Under the pieces are notes generated by a model, which was not told the DNA's origin, did no database searches, and saw only the letters and a program-made list of their open reading frames with translations. Of a DNA stretch of 25,798 nt, positions 1-10,255 are shown in pieces. Every line of letters starts with the position of its first letter. The first letter of the stretch is position 1. Origin of the DNA: Cylindrobasidium torrendii FP15055 ss-10 (taxonomy: Eukaryota > Basidiomycota > Agaricomycetes > Agaricales > Physalacriaceae); contig KN880741.1 of the NCBI GenBank assembly GCA_000934385.1, forward strand, positions 1 to 25,798, in the 5' to 3' direction. The translations under genes and the position numbers were made by a program.

Positions 1-25
1 TTTATAGTATTTGAGATACTATAAA
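1..25. repeat. AT-rich inverted repeat (10-bp perfect arms)
   Basis: Positions 1-10 and 16-25 are perfect reverse complements (TTTATAGTAT / ATACTATAAA) around a 5-nt spacer. The element sits at the very edge of the window, so it may be part of a longer structure. Together with the palindrome at 48-75 it suggests the end of a small hairpin-rich element such as a MITE, but no terminal repeat or target-site duplication can be recognised. Confidence 0.6.
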
Positions 26-47
26 TTTATTAGTATTTTTATTGGGG

Positions 48-75
48 GCAGGATCAGCTCCAGAGCTGATCCTGC
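48..75. repeat. 28-bp near-perfect palindrome
   Basis: Arms of 13 bp (48-60 and 63-75) pair perfectly around the two central bases CA. The arm core is CAGGATCAGCTC. It is GC-richer than its flanks, which are AT-rich and share TAGTATTTT motifs on both sides (about 30-40 and 78-87). No gene is evident next to it. Confidence 0.75.
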
Positions 76-449
76 ACTAGTATTTTATATTAGTATAAAT
101 ATTCGACCAGAGCTGTGCACAGTGCCCTCACGTGCCGCCGTTCCAGCGCCTTTCGTTCCCGCCATCAACCGATCCCGCCTTCCCGCCTGGGGCCCTGCAA
201 AATGCCGCCCTGGCCGCCACAAAGGCTTGGAAAATCGGACAAAGGACGCGTTGTTGAGCTCGGCATCTACTCCAGCTTTTTGGGCTACATCGACGCCGCT
301 GTGGTTGTGTGACATGAACCAGTGGCCGCGGATGTGAGCAGCAAAGTCGAAAGGGCTGCGTCCCCCAACACAGTGGGATGGCAGGCTTTGAAAAATATAT
401 ATGTAAAAAATTGTGTTGTATAAAACAAAAGGGTCGTTCAACCCCCATC

Positions 450-506
450 ACGATTCTGGGTACGATTCTGAATTAATCATAAACTCAGAATCGGACGTAG
501 AATCGC
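450..506. repeat. 57-bp imperfect palindrome built from CGATTCT units
   Basis: The left arm (450-471) contains ACGATTCT twice, and the right arm (485-506) contains AGAATCG twice in inverted orientation. The innermost 9-10 bp (CGATTCTGA / TCAGAATCG) pair perfectly around a 13-nt AT-rich centre. By eye 18 of 22 arm positions match. It could be a MITE or transposon remnant or a protein-binding site array. Confidence 0.6.
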
Positions 507-915
507 GAATAAACTCCCCACTTTGACTGTACCTATTTATTTAGCTTTTCCAACGACCCTTGCGTTCCTTCGCTCATTTTTGCCCACTGCGCGCCAATGC
601 ACATTGCCGCGAGGGCGTGTTAATATCAGAATTGATCGGGGACGCCGCCTTACAGCACCAAGTCAATCGATAGTGAGAACATTGCGCTGGTTCAACTCAA
701 TTTGCAGACTGGTGCAATGGGCCGAAGACCGATCACTTGGAAATCTACTTTCTACTTTGAGTAAGTAGTGATCGACAGGACAATGTATCGTGAACATGTA
801 CGCAGAATTCTGAGTTTTGAGTGAATACACGCCATGTAACGCAGTACACAGGCCACAATATACAACGGAGACAAGCTCTATCTAGTCTGAATCATTGGAA
901 GATAGTTTGTCCTCC

Positions 916-2520
916 TTAGCCAGTCCGTGTACTGTTCCACGTACGAGGCATCCACATAACCGTGATAATACCCTTCCCACCAGTCCTTGCGCAGATCCTG
1001 AGGAATTTGTCGCAGCCCGACCGGGTCTCCTTGTACCAGTGTACGTGTTTTCCATGGTTCTGTAAGAAATTCAGCATGAGAAGACTAGCCTCGAGTGCAG
1101 AAAACCGACCGTCACTAATGGTATAACGAACATTGATCACCGGGCTGTACTGATTGCTTGCCTCCTGCAGTTCACGCAGGATCCCTGGAGACGCCTCGGT
1201 AGCTTCTTGGGGTGGTACAAGTTTTGCAGAGACCCGCGGGTCAATCTCGTCGGACAGAGATTCCATGTCGATAAAGACCCGTTCCAATCCACGCTGAAAA
1301 CGAGCGCGTACTAGATTCTGGAGCCGTTCTATAATAGCGTCGAGGGAGAGTATAGGGTGCCATGACCAATACCGCACGCAGACCGAGCGAAGGGAGGGGA
1401 GAACATTGATATCGGCAAGCGCGGTCAATATCTGAGGTAATTGACCGACATCGTACTCAGGACTTCTGCTGTTCCGGACAGGTCTCCCTTCAGAGCCACG
1501 CGTATCAATGACGAGATGCTGGACATTGGTGGCGGATGCATATAAGTCGGCGACCATCTCAGAGTCGCAGCGTGGAAGTTTCAGTGTACGGACGCTGCAT
1601 CCTGAATGCTCTACAAAGGGGTGCAAGAAGTTGCCGCCCAACTCCATCCAGTCGTACCATGGAGCAACTTGGGCCACATTGAGGATGATTAATTGGGGCA
1701 GCACCAAACTGTCATAGAGCCATTCGTCCCAATTGGTAGAAAACTCGGTGACTCTTTGCAGATTGAGAGGCGGTTCAATGGGCGGCACGCGTGTACCAAG
1801 TGGGCCTCCCGCGTCGAAGACTTGAAGGGAAAGAGTCACGAGCAAGGGGCAGGTCTCTAGGACCCTAAGACTGGCAACCCCGTAGCGATTCAACTGCAAT
1901 TCCACCGACGTCAGCTGCGCCCATGGCAGATTCACAAAGCTTGTCATCCATGTGCATGAGGCTCGGCGCAGGAGCGGGGCCTCAGTCACCGTATCCTCGA
2001 TGGGGGCAGAATATCGAACGTGAAGGTCAATGGACTCGAGATACGGGAGATTGCCTTGTAGCCCTGCAAATTTGCGTGCAAGGTCGTCATTCCTGTAATC
2101 TGGAAAAAACACGAGTGTAGCTCGTCGCCATTGCCTACTCGTGGGCAACGCCTCGGCAATGATAGCAGCCTCCCTGGGATGGAGGTCTCGGCGACTTTCG
2201 ACGATGTGCAAGGTAATATCCAGCAGAGCGTCGCGCGCACAACGAAGAGCGAATGACCACAGGGCTAAGAATGAGTCGAAGGACTTGTCGTCTTCGAAGT
2301 CGTCCCAGCTGAAGTGCATCTCGAGTGTTGCCCAAATGCTTTGGCATCCAAGCGCAGTTTGGCGCCATTCGCGGTTAACGTGCATAAGACTGATTTGAAT
2401 CGGACGGGGGCCAGGCTCTGAGTTCAGGTAGATGTGGTCCAAGCATGCATACGAAAAGACTTTGCTCAGAATCCCGGGCGGGATTTTGGCGCTAGGTACC
2501 AAGGCTTCGGTGTCCGTCAT
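916..2520 (-). CDS. F-box-like protein (solitary subfamily)
   Basis: Single-exon gene of 534 residues if it starts at the ATG at 2520. The residues after that Met carry an F-box-like motif (IPPGILSKVFSYACLDH, about 13-29), followed by the fungal pattern of an Asn-Arg-Glu-Trp-Arg segment and SIWATL near residue 75. The rest is leucine-rich, with spaced strand-like segments (such as LESIDLHV and LLVTLSLQV) typical of degenerate LRR arms. Family knowledge: such proteins are substrate-recognition parts of SCF ubiquitin ligases; the substrate is unknown. An in-frame ATG at 2619 would add 33 residues of low-quality sequence, so I prefer 2520. It is not close to the F-box array further right and lacks that array's conserved first intron and TATA core. 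Confidence 0.7.
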   Translation of the reverse strand: MTDTEALVPSAKIPPGILSKVFSYACLDHIYLNSEPGPRPIQISLMHVNREWRQTALGCQSIWATLEMHFSWDDFEDDKSFDSFLALWSFALRCARDALLDITLHIVESRRDLHPREAAIIAEALPTSRQWRRATLVFFPDYRNDDLARKFAGLQGNLPYLESIDLHVRYSAPIEDTVTEAPLLRRASCTWMTSFVNLPWAQLTSVELQLNRYGVASLRVLETCPLLVTLSLQVFDAGGPLGTRVPPIEPPLNLQRVTEFSTNWDEWLYDSLVLPQLIILNVAQVAPWYDWMELGGNFLHPFVEHSGCSVRTLKLPRCDSEMVADLYASATNVQHLVIDTRGSEGRPVRNSRSPEYDVGQLPQILTALADINVLPSLRSVCVRYWSWHPILSLDAIIERLQNLVRARFQRGLERVFIDMESLSDEIDPRVSAKLVPPQEATEASPGILRELQEASNQYSPVINVRYTISDGRFSALEASLLMLNFLQNHGKHVHWYKETRSGCDKFLRICARTGGKGIITVMWMPRTWNSTRTG

Positions 2521-2832
2521 GGTTGTCGGGAGCAGGCAAGTTCGATCGTAGACGTGGTCAATGTATGTTGACGAGCGCACAACGCGTTTACATAACATTT
2601 GTTCATTAATGAGGCTCATCGCGCGGTAGTCGTATGTCAGGGTACGGGTCTAGGTATTTCCGCTGCCAGCATACCCATATCCATTGCCATGAGCAAGTTT
2701 GTGCGGGGTCAGTACTGTAACTCTAGTTTCCAGGCTAGACAAGGAGCTTGATTCATTGCACACAGCAAAACAGCGTAGCATACAGGTAAAAGAAAGCAAA
2801 GTGCGTATGTATCACAAAATAAAAAGTCCATT

Positions 2833-4851
2833 TCAGGATCTGTCTAAAGCGCCATACCGCCATCGCTGTATTCGTCTGAGACTCGTCAAATGGGTCGTTG
2901 GAAGAAAAGGAGAGAAAGGCGCGACGAGCAACACCAACGTATCTCCAACCTCATCTATACCTTCATGATCTATATCTTCGTCATCCATCCCATCGTCTTC
3001 TTTCACCCTCTTCGCACGCTCTAACCAGCTCCTCCATTCTGCCTCGGTTGCTGCCGGCCATAGCGTCCTGCACTCATGCAGTAAAATGAAGCTGATCTCA
3101 ATCGACCCCTCCTCCGCAGACGCATTGCGATAGTCCATCGCAATGACCCGGTCCTTCTGCCTGGGCTCATTGCGGAGCTGCCGACGGGCGTTCGCTGCAT
3201 CCTGGGTGACCATGAAGAGCAGGTAGTCAATGTCTGTGAGGTCAATGGCTGCATCAATGTGGGGCAGACGTCGCTCTGCGAAAGGAATGAGCATGCTAGG
3301 CAGTAGCAGATATTGGTGCGCACCGGTTCGTTCAAGGCGGATTTGATGGCAGTATACGCGATGCCCATTCATCCAGTCCGCCCTCTGGCACTCCACGGAA
3401 CAGTACGCGCGATGTAGGCAGCCTGAACAGCGCTTCAGAGCCGCGCCAGCCTCTTTGGCACTCCGGCACTGTGTCAAATATCAGCATGGACCATCGAAGG
3501 TGAAAAAGAAGTGAAGTATTCACCTGAGGGTTTGCGCAGATGGTCAGGACCACAAGTTTATAGGCGCTAAAGGCGTCCTCGTGCGCGGCCACAATCCCTC
3601 TGAACCGCATCCACTTCATCAAAAGTGGGCTCCCCTCTCGAATAGCATCTTCGAGCCCGTGCGCCTCAATGCGTCGGATTTCTTGACGCGCCCGTCTCAA
3701 GACAGATCTGAAGTTGAGGAAGTGCACAACGCCATCAATCATCTGTGAAAGTCGGTTTCGAAATCGCTCCGTGGCCCTGTGGTCGTATCGCAGCACGCAT
3801 AGTTCGGCGAGTAGGGATGCCTCCAAAAAATGTGCGTCGAGGGCACTGACAATAGCCTCGTATCCCAGGGTCAAGAGCTTGTGGATGGTGCCAAATGTCA
3901 CGGCAAAGGTGGCGATGTGCTTTTCTTCGTTCAGTGCATCGTCCCCAAGGGCAGGCCGTTTGGATATCATCCGGAATGCGAAGCGAACCATCCAGGACAT
4001 GAGTCCAAGCCTTGATATCTCGACAAACAATGGTTCATGGCGGAGACATACTTGAATAAGGCATAGGGTGAAGGTCGTTAACTCGTTGTAGATGTGTGAA
4101 TCGGACATTAGGTCGATGAAGGAGGCGACCAGTGCAGAGGCGAACTGGCCTGTCGGGTGTGACACAACCGCATCGGTCATAGGACCAACACGGCCAGGTG
4201 AGGGGTCTGTATGGATTGCGCTGTAAATCACACCAACAAAGCGCGGGGCGAAGACGTCCTTGAATGCTGCACACCGTATCCAGAGAGGCAGGATTAGCTG
4301 GCATGTGAACTCTGCGTCTTCTGGCCTTGAAGACATGTAGGGTGTTCCCACACCTATCCAGTACACGAATGCGCTAAGTAGGCGTTCCACCGTGAAAATG
4401 AGGTCGATGTCGCGTCTGTCATCCGGGGAAGTAAGGATATTGGTGCGCTTTATGAAGTAACTCGACCAGGCCTTGACAAGAGACCATATGGGGTCCGTCA
4501 CGTCTCTTCGAACATTTGCTGCAAGGGTCACGCCCTCGTCTCTGTATCGTTCGAATATAGCCGTGACCATGCTGAAGCAGGAGAGGGCGTTCTGAATTTC
4601 CGGAGACGCCGACCAGTTAGACGCGTCCAGTGGAATCATATTCTCTTTCCGTAGATGATGCCGAATTGCTGGAACTATGTGATACTTGACGAGCGCCCGA
4701 GGAGAACGACGCAAACAGAGGTCTTCGAGGTGCCGAAGCGCTGGTTGGGCATCCTTGGGAGCGCGAATGACTGCATCCAAATTCTGAAAGGATTAGCAAA
4801 TGAACTGGCGCAGTGTAGCGGACGTACTATGAAGTTAATTGCATGCGCCAT
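2833..4851 (-). CDS. MYND-type zinc-finger protein
   Basis: Three exons on the minus strand: 4851-4828, 4783-3524 and 3468-2833, giving 639 residues. Intron 1 (44 nt) has donor GTACGT, branch CTAAT and acceptor TTTCAG. Intron 2 (55 nt) has donor GTGAAT and acceptor CACAG. Both are phase 0. The start gives MAHAINFINLDAVIRAPKDA and then an ALRHLEDLCL segment, which resembles the opening of many basidiomycete MYND proteins. The finger spans residues 424-468: C424-x4-C429, C442-x2-C445, YC451-x3-C455, H464 and C468. Intron 2 separates C424 from the other ligands, so only the spliced product has a complete finger. MYND domains bind proline-rich peptides; the role of this fungal subfamily is not known to me. 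The long region before the finger is helical and unassigned; an acidic patch lies near the C terminus. Confidence 0.85.
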
Positions 4852-5576
4852 TGCATATGCCTATCGTGTAAAGCAGGGGACAGCGGGACGGACATGAGTG
4901 AATGAAGGCAACGCCAAATGGCGTCAAACGTTGGTGATGCGCTCGGGCCGATTGCCGGTGATAATGAATGTGGCGTTGCTGATCGCGTTTCTATTGCAAA
5001 CTCTGAGTCTTACAATGACAATACGAGATCTAAACGCACGGTGAGCACACACTGGGCTCAAGCAATTTTATCCGCTTAGTCGCCTGTGCTATCTACCAAA
5101 ATTCGCCTGGGTACTGGCTCTATCCATTTCCTCTGACGGCTGAAAGTTAGCTGAAAGCATCGGTCAAACGATAGTGCCTAGCATGAGCTTATCCATGACA
5201 AACTCGCACCTTGAATCCCATCTGCAGCCGGCTACATCCTCCAACGATATCCTAGACCATTGACCTCCGCATCGAACTTCCTTGCACATGAATGCTTGAA
5301 CGACGACTCGGAAGCATCCCAGTGCCACTAGAACGCATCCAAGCGCTTCCTCGGAAAGTATTTCTTCCAAGTCCCAAGCTGGTCCCAAGTGTGGTGTCCG
5401 CTGACCTTGCCTCGCCCTCTCATATCGGGCGCGCGGCCCGGGGACGACGTAGCCACTCCACCCACCCTGCAGCAACGGCAATATATGACCCCTTGGATAT
5501 CGGCTGTATCTAACTGGACTTCATTTCCGCCCCATTCCCTCTTCCCCACACACCATCACTCATAACCTCGCCCAAG
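4852..5576. promoter_or_regulatory. Divergent intergenic region with a TATA-like site
   Basis: This space separates the minus-strand MYND gene from the plus-strand inositol oxygenase gene and must hold both promoters. An AATATATG motif at 5480-5487 lies about 90 bp before the oxygenase ATG and is the best TATA candidate. No convincing TATA is visible for the MYND gene. Short frames on both strands (for example 5164-5481 minus) show no family features. Confidence 0.4.
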
Positions 5577-6882
5577 ATGCGCCTCATTGACGCCGAGTTC
5601 GAGCAGACGTCCGACAACGTCGACAGAGGTACGCTAATTCGCGTACAATGCACTGGATCCCGACGAATAGAACGACAATGAATACCCTCAAGGCTAGGCT
5701 GCGGGAAAGCAACTGGGACGAACAGGCTGCCTTCGACCAAGCAAAGGACAAGACCCAGTTCAGACAGTATGAAGAAGCGTGCGAGCGCGTGAGGAACTTC
5801 TACTACGAGCAGCACCGTACGTCCCTCTACATCCTTCGAGGACCCCTTTATCCGACATGAGCTACAGAGAAACAGACAATGGATTTCAACATCCACATCC
5901 GCGCCAACTTCCGCAAGACCGTTCGCGCACGCATGGGTACGTCTCTCGCCGCCCCCAAGCGCCCATTTCCCTCCCCAGGCGTTTTGAGTTACGTCTTGCG
6001 CATCCCGCTAACCACTTACGCCCCTACAGGTGTTTGGGAGGCCATGGAAAAGCTTGACACCCTCGTGGACAACTCTGACCCCGACGTGCGTAATTACCTA
6101 GTGCGCGGCGAACTTGACAAAGGTTCTGACCTTTCCTAGACCGAGGTGTCGCAAATTGAGCACCTGTTGCAGACGGCTGAGGCCATTCGCCGCGATGGCA
6201 AGCCTGAGTGGATGCAAGTCGCCGGACTGGTGCATGACCTTGGCAAGCTGTTGTACATCTTTGGCTCTGAGTACGTTTTTTCTCCCGTCCCCTTGTATAC
6301 ACTGAAGCTGATGGACTCGTGTAGAGGACAATGGGATGTCGTTGGTGTACGTCTACTGTCCTGGCTTTCTACTCCATTTTGCTGAACGCCATTACTTATA
6401 GGATACCTTCGTCGTTGGCTGCCAATTCTCGGACAAAATCATCTATCCCGGATCCTTCGACACAAACCCCGACGCCGCGGATCCCGTTTACTCCAGCGAG
6501 TACGGCGTATACAAGCCTCACTGTGGGCTGGAGAACGTCATGTTGTCGTGGGGACACGACGAGTATCTTTACCACGTCTTCAAGGAGCAGTCCTACCTTC
6601 CCCAAGAGGCGCTTTGGATGATCCGCTACCACAGTTTCTACCCGTGAGTCCATCTTTTGTTGTCAGAGGTAGATGTGCTCACATGAAGGTCTTAGATGGC
6701 ACCGCGAAGGCGCGTACACCCACCTGACAAACAAGGAGGACGACAAGGCGCTCGCTGCGGTCCGCGCGTTCAACCCGTACGACCTGTACAGCAAAAGCGA
6801 TGAGCCTGTCAATCCACAGGAGCTCAAGCCCTACTACCAAGCACTCATCGAGATGTACTTCCCGCCAGTCATCCAGTGGTAA
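5577..6882 (+). CDS. Myo-inositol oxygenase (MIOX)
   Basis: MIOX is a cytosolic di-iron enzyme that converts myo-inositol and O2 to D-glucuronate (EC 1.13.99.1). Exons 3-8 are secure: 5868-5936, 6030-6085, 6140-6270, 6325-6346, 6402-6643 and 6696-6882, all with GT-AG introns of 52-93 nt. Exon 2 ends at 5816. Iron-ligand motifs known from animal MIOX are present: [10 protein letters not shown] (6155-6184), GLVHDLGK (6225-6248), [19 protein letters not shown] (split by the last intron) and FNPYDLYSK. The family hallmarks DNSDPD and GQWDVVGDTF are present too. The N terminus is uncertain. Exon 1 from ATG 5577 ([16 protein letters not shown]) reaches a good donor at 5629, but the acceptor at 5670 breaks the frame. 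An intron at 5643-5692 keeps the frame and gives 298 residues; ATG 5678 is another possible start. Confidence 0.93.
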
Positions 6883-7438
6883 AGGAGCTGTACAAGGAAA
6901 TCTTGAAGCGGCAGGTCTATAAATGTATATTATACTAGAGAAATGGGTTACTAGTTATTGAATTGAGAAGATTGGACGCTTCAATGCAACTTGAACTTGC
7001 TACGCAGAATCCTCCTGGACCCTCCCCGCCACGACAGTAGTCCAAGCAATCACCAATGGCGAAGCCCACATTCACATCATGATTTTGACCATATCGAGGT
7101 TCATGGATTACTAATACAATGCATTTCCCCGCGTGTTATTGCACCCGGAAGGCGGCCCAGGCCGACGATTCACCACGCATCTGGACTTTGGCCCGACGAG
7201 TTCTGGCCCGTCCCCGACCGTCTCCCAAACTGAGCCGAAGGGTAGACCAACCGCACCGAGAGCACCGAGAGGCCAGAAAAAAGGGCCTCACGCCATTCGG
7301 TGCAAAATAAAGTGGTGCGTGGGATGTGGATAGGTATAAAGGATGGCGCTTTGGTTTGGAAGTCCATCAGGTCCTCCGACAACCGGTCTTCGACACTACA
7401 AGACTCTTCGACACCTTTGAGATACTTCGGTGCGGAAG
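6883..7438 (+). promoter_or_regulatory. Intergenic region with TATA box of the sterol oxidase gene
   Basis: Holds the 3' end of the inositol oxygenase transcript and the promoter of the next gene. TATAAAGG at 7335-7342 lies about 100 bp before the ATG at 7439 and is a good TATA box. Nothing else in the stretch looks like a gene. Confidence 0.55.
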
Positions 7439-8610
7439 ATGAATACGACGACAACAAGCTTTTTGAATATGCACGGCGAGCCGTCGACGTTCGCTAGCGC
7501 GTACGCTGGGACGGACATGTCGGCACTGAACTGGGCGGAGCAGCAGTGGATGGCGTGGTACATGTGGATAGACAACCCAGTACTTGCGACTGGAATTATG
7601 TCTTTCCTCATGCATGAAGTACGTCTTTGTTTTCTTCGCCAGCCCTTTTGTGCTCATCCTCTCTTCAGATTGTCTACTTTGGCCGCTGTATACCCTGGAT
7701 CATTGTCGACGCCATGCCCTATTTCCGCAAGTGGAAGCTCCAGCCTACGAAAATCCCAACGTTCGAAGACCAATGGGCATGCACCAAGATGGTTTTGTTC
7801 TCCCACTTCACTGTCGAACTCCCTCAAATCTGGCTCTTCCATCCGCTCGCAGAGAGCATTGGCATGAAGACACACGACGTACCTTTCCCAACGCTGTACG
7901 AAATCATTCCTCAAGTTCTCTTGTTCTTCTTCCTCGAGGATATCTGGCATTGGTGTGGTACGTCTACGCTCCTTGGATACCGCATACGGAAAACTGACTA
8001 GACCCCAGCGCATATGGCTCTGCACCAAGGCGCTCTCTACAAGTACATCCACAAAGTGCACCACACATACCCCGCGCCATTCGGTCTGGCTGCTGAATAC
8101 GCCCACCCCGCTGAGGTGCTCATTCTTGGTGCTGGCACACTCCTTGGCCCACTCGGATACTGCTACTACACGCGCGACTTCCATATCATCACCATGTACA
8201 CATGGATCACCCTCCGCCTCTTCCAAGCTGTCGACGCACACAGCGGTTATGGTACGCTTCTCAGCTTGTCTCTTTGCATTACCATTTTCTAATAGTACAT
8301 AGACTTCCCCTGGTCATTGCAACACATCATCCCATTCTGGGCTGGCGCCGAACACCATGATTTCCACCATATGACTTTCAACAACAACTTTGCGACGTCG
8401 TTCCGCTGGTGCGACCGCATCATGGGCACGGATAAGAACTACCTGCGCTATGTCGAGCGCGTCAAGCGGATGCGTGCTTCCAATGTTCGCGCGACGCATC
8501 AGGAGCTGATGGCGATGGAGGGCAAGCTGATGTCGCAGTTTGAGGCGGCGGGCGCGGAGGAGGAGGCGAGGGTGTGTGCGAAGGTCGGCGCGACGAAAAA
8601 GATTGATTGA
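7439..8610 (+). CDS. ERG25: C-4 methylsterol oxidase (sterol desaturase family)
   Basis: An ER membrane non-heme di-iron oxidase that begins removal of the two C-4 methyl groups in ergosterol synthesis. Four exons (7439-7618, 7669-7957, 8009-8251, 8303-8610) give 339 residues, a usual length for the family. All introns are 50-51 nt with GTACGT or GTACGC donors. The three histidine boxes are intact: H154-WCA-H158 (split by intron 2), H171-KV-H174-H175 and H256-DF-H259-H260. Hydrophobic stretches fit membrane spans, for example residues near 43-75 and the [12 protein letters not shown] region. The C terminus (about 300-339) is charged and Ala/Glu-rich, without a clear KKxx retrieval signal, although it ends in Lys-Lys-Ile-Asp. 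Other sterol desaturase family members are possible, but the box spacing and the [18 protein letters not shown] and FRWCDRI(M)GTD motifs fit ERG25. Confidence 0.92.
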
Positions 8611-8957
8611 TCTGGCTATGCCACTCATTCCTTAATGTCTTGTGGTGGATGGAGTACATACATATAATCTGGAGGAACGACGTACTGTATTGAAAAACAA
8701 TGGATAATGACCACAACCTAAACTACATCTCGCGCGCGCAGAGCGACAACAAGCCTTTGCATTTGGAGCCACAATTGCGCAAATCACATTACCTTATCGA
8801 GTCGGATCCCGGAAACAAACAATGGGAGTCTGGGGAGACAAACGGCTCCTTAGATCCGACGAGCCTGAGGGATTAGATAAAAGGGCCGGACCCGCCGAGC
8901 ATTTCAATCAGGCTTGCCTTCTTACCACCAATACCTCCACCGCTGCATAGCAACACA
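8611..8957 (+). promoter_or_regulatory. Intergenic region with TATA-like element
   Basis: Between the sterol oxidase stop and the next plus-strand ATG. AGATAAAAGG at 8875-8884 lies about 75 bp before ATG 8958 and is a plausible TATA box. No other gene is seen. Confidence 0.45.
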
Positions 8958-9425
8958 ATGGACATGGACAACCAGAACACAGGGATACAAGACGTGTGCG
9001 CCTACCCTCATCCACCCACATCTACCTCGAGATTCTAACACGGATCCAGCGCAATGGACGAGTCTGATGATATCAGTGTCACGCAGGGCTCCGTAGCTGC
9101 TGCCGCGGCAACGGACGTGCCGATGCTGAGCGAAGAGGAGCTGCAGGATCAAGCCGAGCACTTCCTCAAGGACGTCTTCAGCTACCTGCAGTCGAATCCA
9201 AAATCAGGCAAACGCGACGTGAAGGCTCTGCCCCGTCGGGTGAGCGGCCCGGTGGAACACACGCCTGGTTCAAAGCCTCTGGTAGCGTTCCCCGACCAAC
9301 GTTTCGCGCCGTACTCACCGTCGATGAGGCCAACGCCAAAGGTGGAGAACAGACGAGCTTGGAGTCCGGAGAAACCGCGTAGGCCGGGTTCAGGCAGTCA
9401 ATCTGCTGGAGTCGCCTGCTTGTGA
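8958..9425 (+). CDS. Small hypothetical disordered protein
   Basis: Two exons (8958-8995 and 9050-9425) encode 137 residues. The 54-nt intron has donor GTGCGC, branch TTCTAACA and acceptor CCAG, and joins the exons in frame (phase 2). A second possible start is ATG 9054 inside exon 2. The N-terminal half has an acidic, Ala-rich patch and then a predicted helix (SEEELQDQAEHFLKDVFSYL). The C-terminal half is basic and rich in Pro and Ser (SPEKPRRPGSGS). I do not recognise a family. The acidic helix followed by a basic tail suggests a protein- or nucleic-acid-binding adaptor, but this is a guess. It is convergent with the proline-rich gene ending at 9562. Confidence 0.6.
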
Positions 9426-9561
9426 GCGTAGTGGTCATTGTTTATTGGGAATCAAGTGTGTATATTACATGAATTGTACATAGTCCTATGCAGGTCGTTT
9501 GTCAGCCTGCTTGCACGCAAGAACGATACGAACTTACCGATGGAATTGAAAAGGGATTGTC

Positions 9562-10255
9562 TCATGAATACTGAGTAAGTGTCCTTCTTGTCAGCGAAAT
9601 CCCGGATGTGCGGAAGATGCCACTCACATTCGGCGGTTGGGGCACACTAATCCCAAACGATCTGGAGAAGTACTCGTCCAGGAGTCCAAAAAATGCCTCC
9701 TTATCCTCCTGTGACAAGTTTGCCCAATCGATCCTTTGCTCAGACGACTGTCTGTGCGGTAGCGCCGGTCGGGACGCGTGTCGAACAGCTGGCGGTGGAG
9801 GAGTAGAGGAAAACGAGGATGAACTGGAATGCGACATGATGCTTCCTGCGCGCTGTGGTGGTGGCGGTGTCGGGTGCGCAGATATGCTGGAACGAGGAGA
9901 ATGGATGGCACTCGTCCCGCTGCGCATCTGTGGTGGTGGCGGTGGGGGAGGCTTGCCGCTGTACGGATCCCAGTTCGTGTTCTTTAACGGTACGCTGAGT
10001 GTATGCGTTAATGGAATGTTAACCCATAGTATGTGTGCTGGATGGATGGCGAGGTAGAGAACGAATGTCAAAGCACTCAAGGAAGGAACTCTCACCTCGA
10101 ATGCCGGTCACGCGTGTTTTGGAACTTACTAACTCCAGCATCCTTGGCCTTTTCCGCGCGTTCTCTGAGTTCAGCGACTAGTTCATGTTAGCGCGAACAT
10201 TCGATAAGAAAAAGGGAACAAGAGAATGAACATGAGGACACGTACATGAAGGCAT
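9562..10255 (-). CDS. Proline-rich Csh3-like protein lacking an SH3 domain
   Basis: Four exons on the minus strand (10255-10246, 10177-10096, 9994-9628, 9570-9562) give 155 residues. The first exon is only 10 nt. Introns have donors GTACGT, GTGAGA and GTGAGT and acceptors CTAG, CTCAG and CTCAG. Reading in order: MPSFAELRERAEKAKDAGV, a short linker, SVPLKNTNWDPYSGKPPPPP, a Ser/Pro-rich stretch with several polyproline runs, and a conserved helix WANLSQEDKEAFFGLLDEYF (about 120-139). From family knowledge this architecture fits the N-terminal part of fungal SH3 proteins such as Csh3 that bind actin-patch factors. No SH3 domain follows here, because the frame stops soon after VPQPPN. The last intron (57 nt) is in frame without a stop, so retention would add 19 residues. 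The C-terminal end is therefore the least certain part. Confidence 0.7.

Larger units (their letters stand above)
1..915. other. Gene-free left flank
   Basis: No reading frame here has recognisable family features, convincing splice structure or protein-like composition. The overlapping short frames on both strands between 11 and 451 cannot be told apart by quality. Apart from the inverted repeats described separately, I see nothing that can be named. It lies downstream of the minus-strand F-box-like gene ending at 916. Confidence 0.5.

Noticed and set aside
11..451. Overlapping short frames on both strands at the left edge
   Set aside because: No frame stands out, and no homology-like motif could be supported by eye.
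5164..5481. Minus 105-codon frame between the MYND and inositol oxygenase genes
   Set aside because: No family features and no splice or promoter support. It overlaps the likely promoter region.
7654..8241. 195-codon minus frame across the sterol oxidase gene
   Set aside because: Antisense shadow. The plus-strand exons carry the three histidine boxes and good splice sites.
9608..10057. Plus-strand Gly/Cys-rich 149-codon frame
   Set aside because: Antisense of the proline-rich gene. The glycine runs are the complement of its proline runs.
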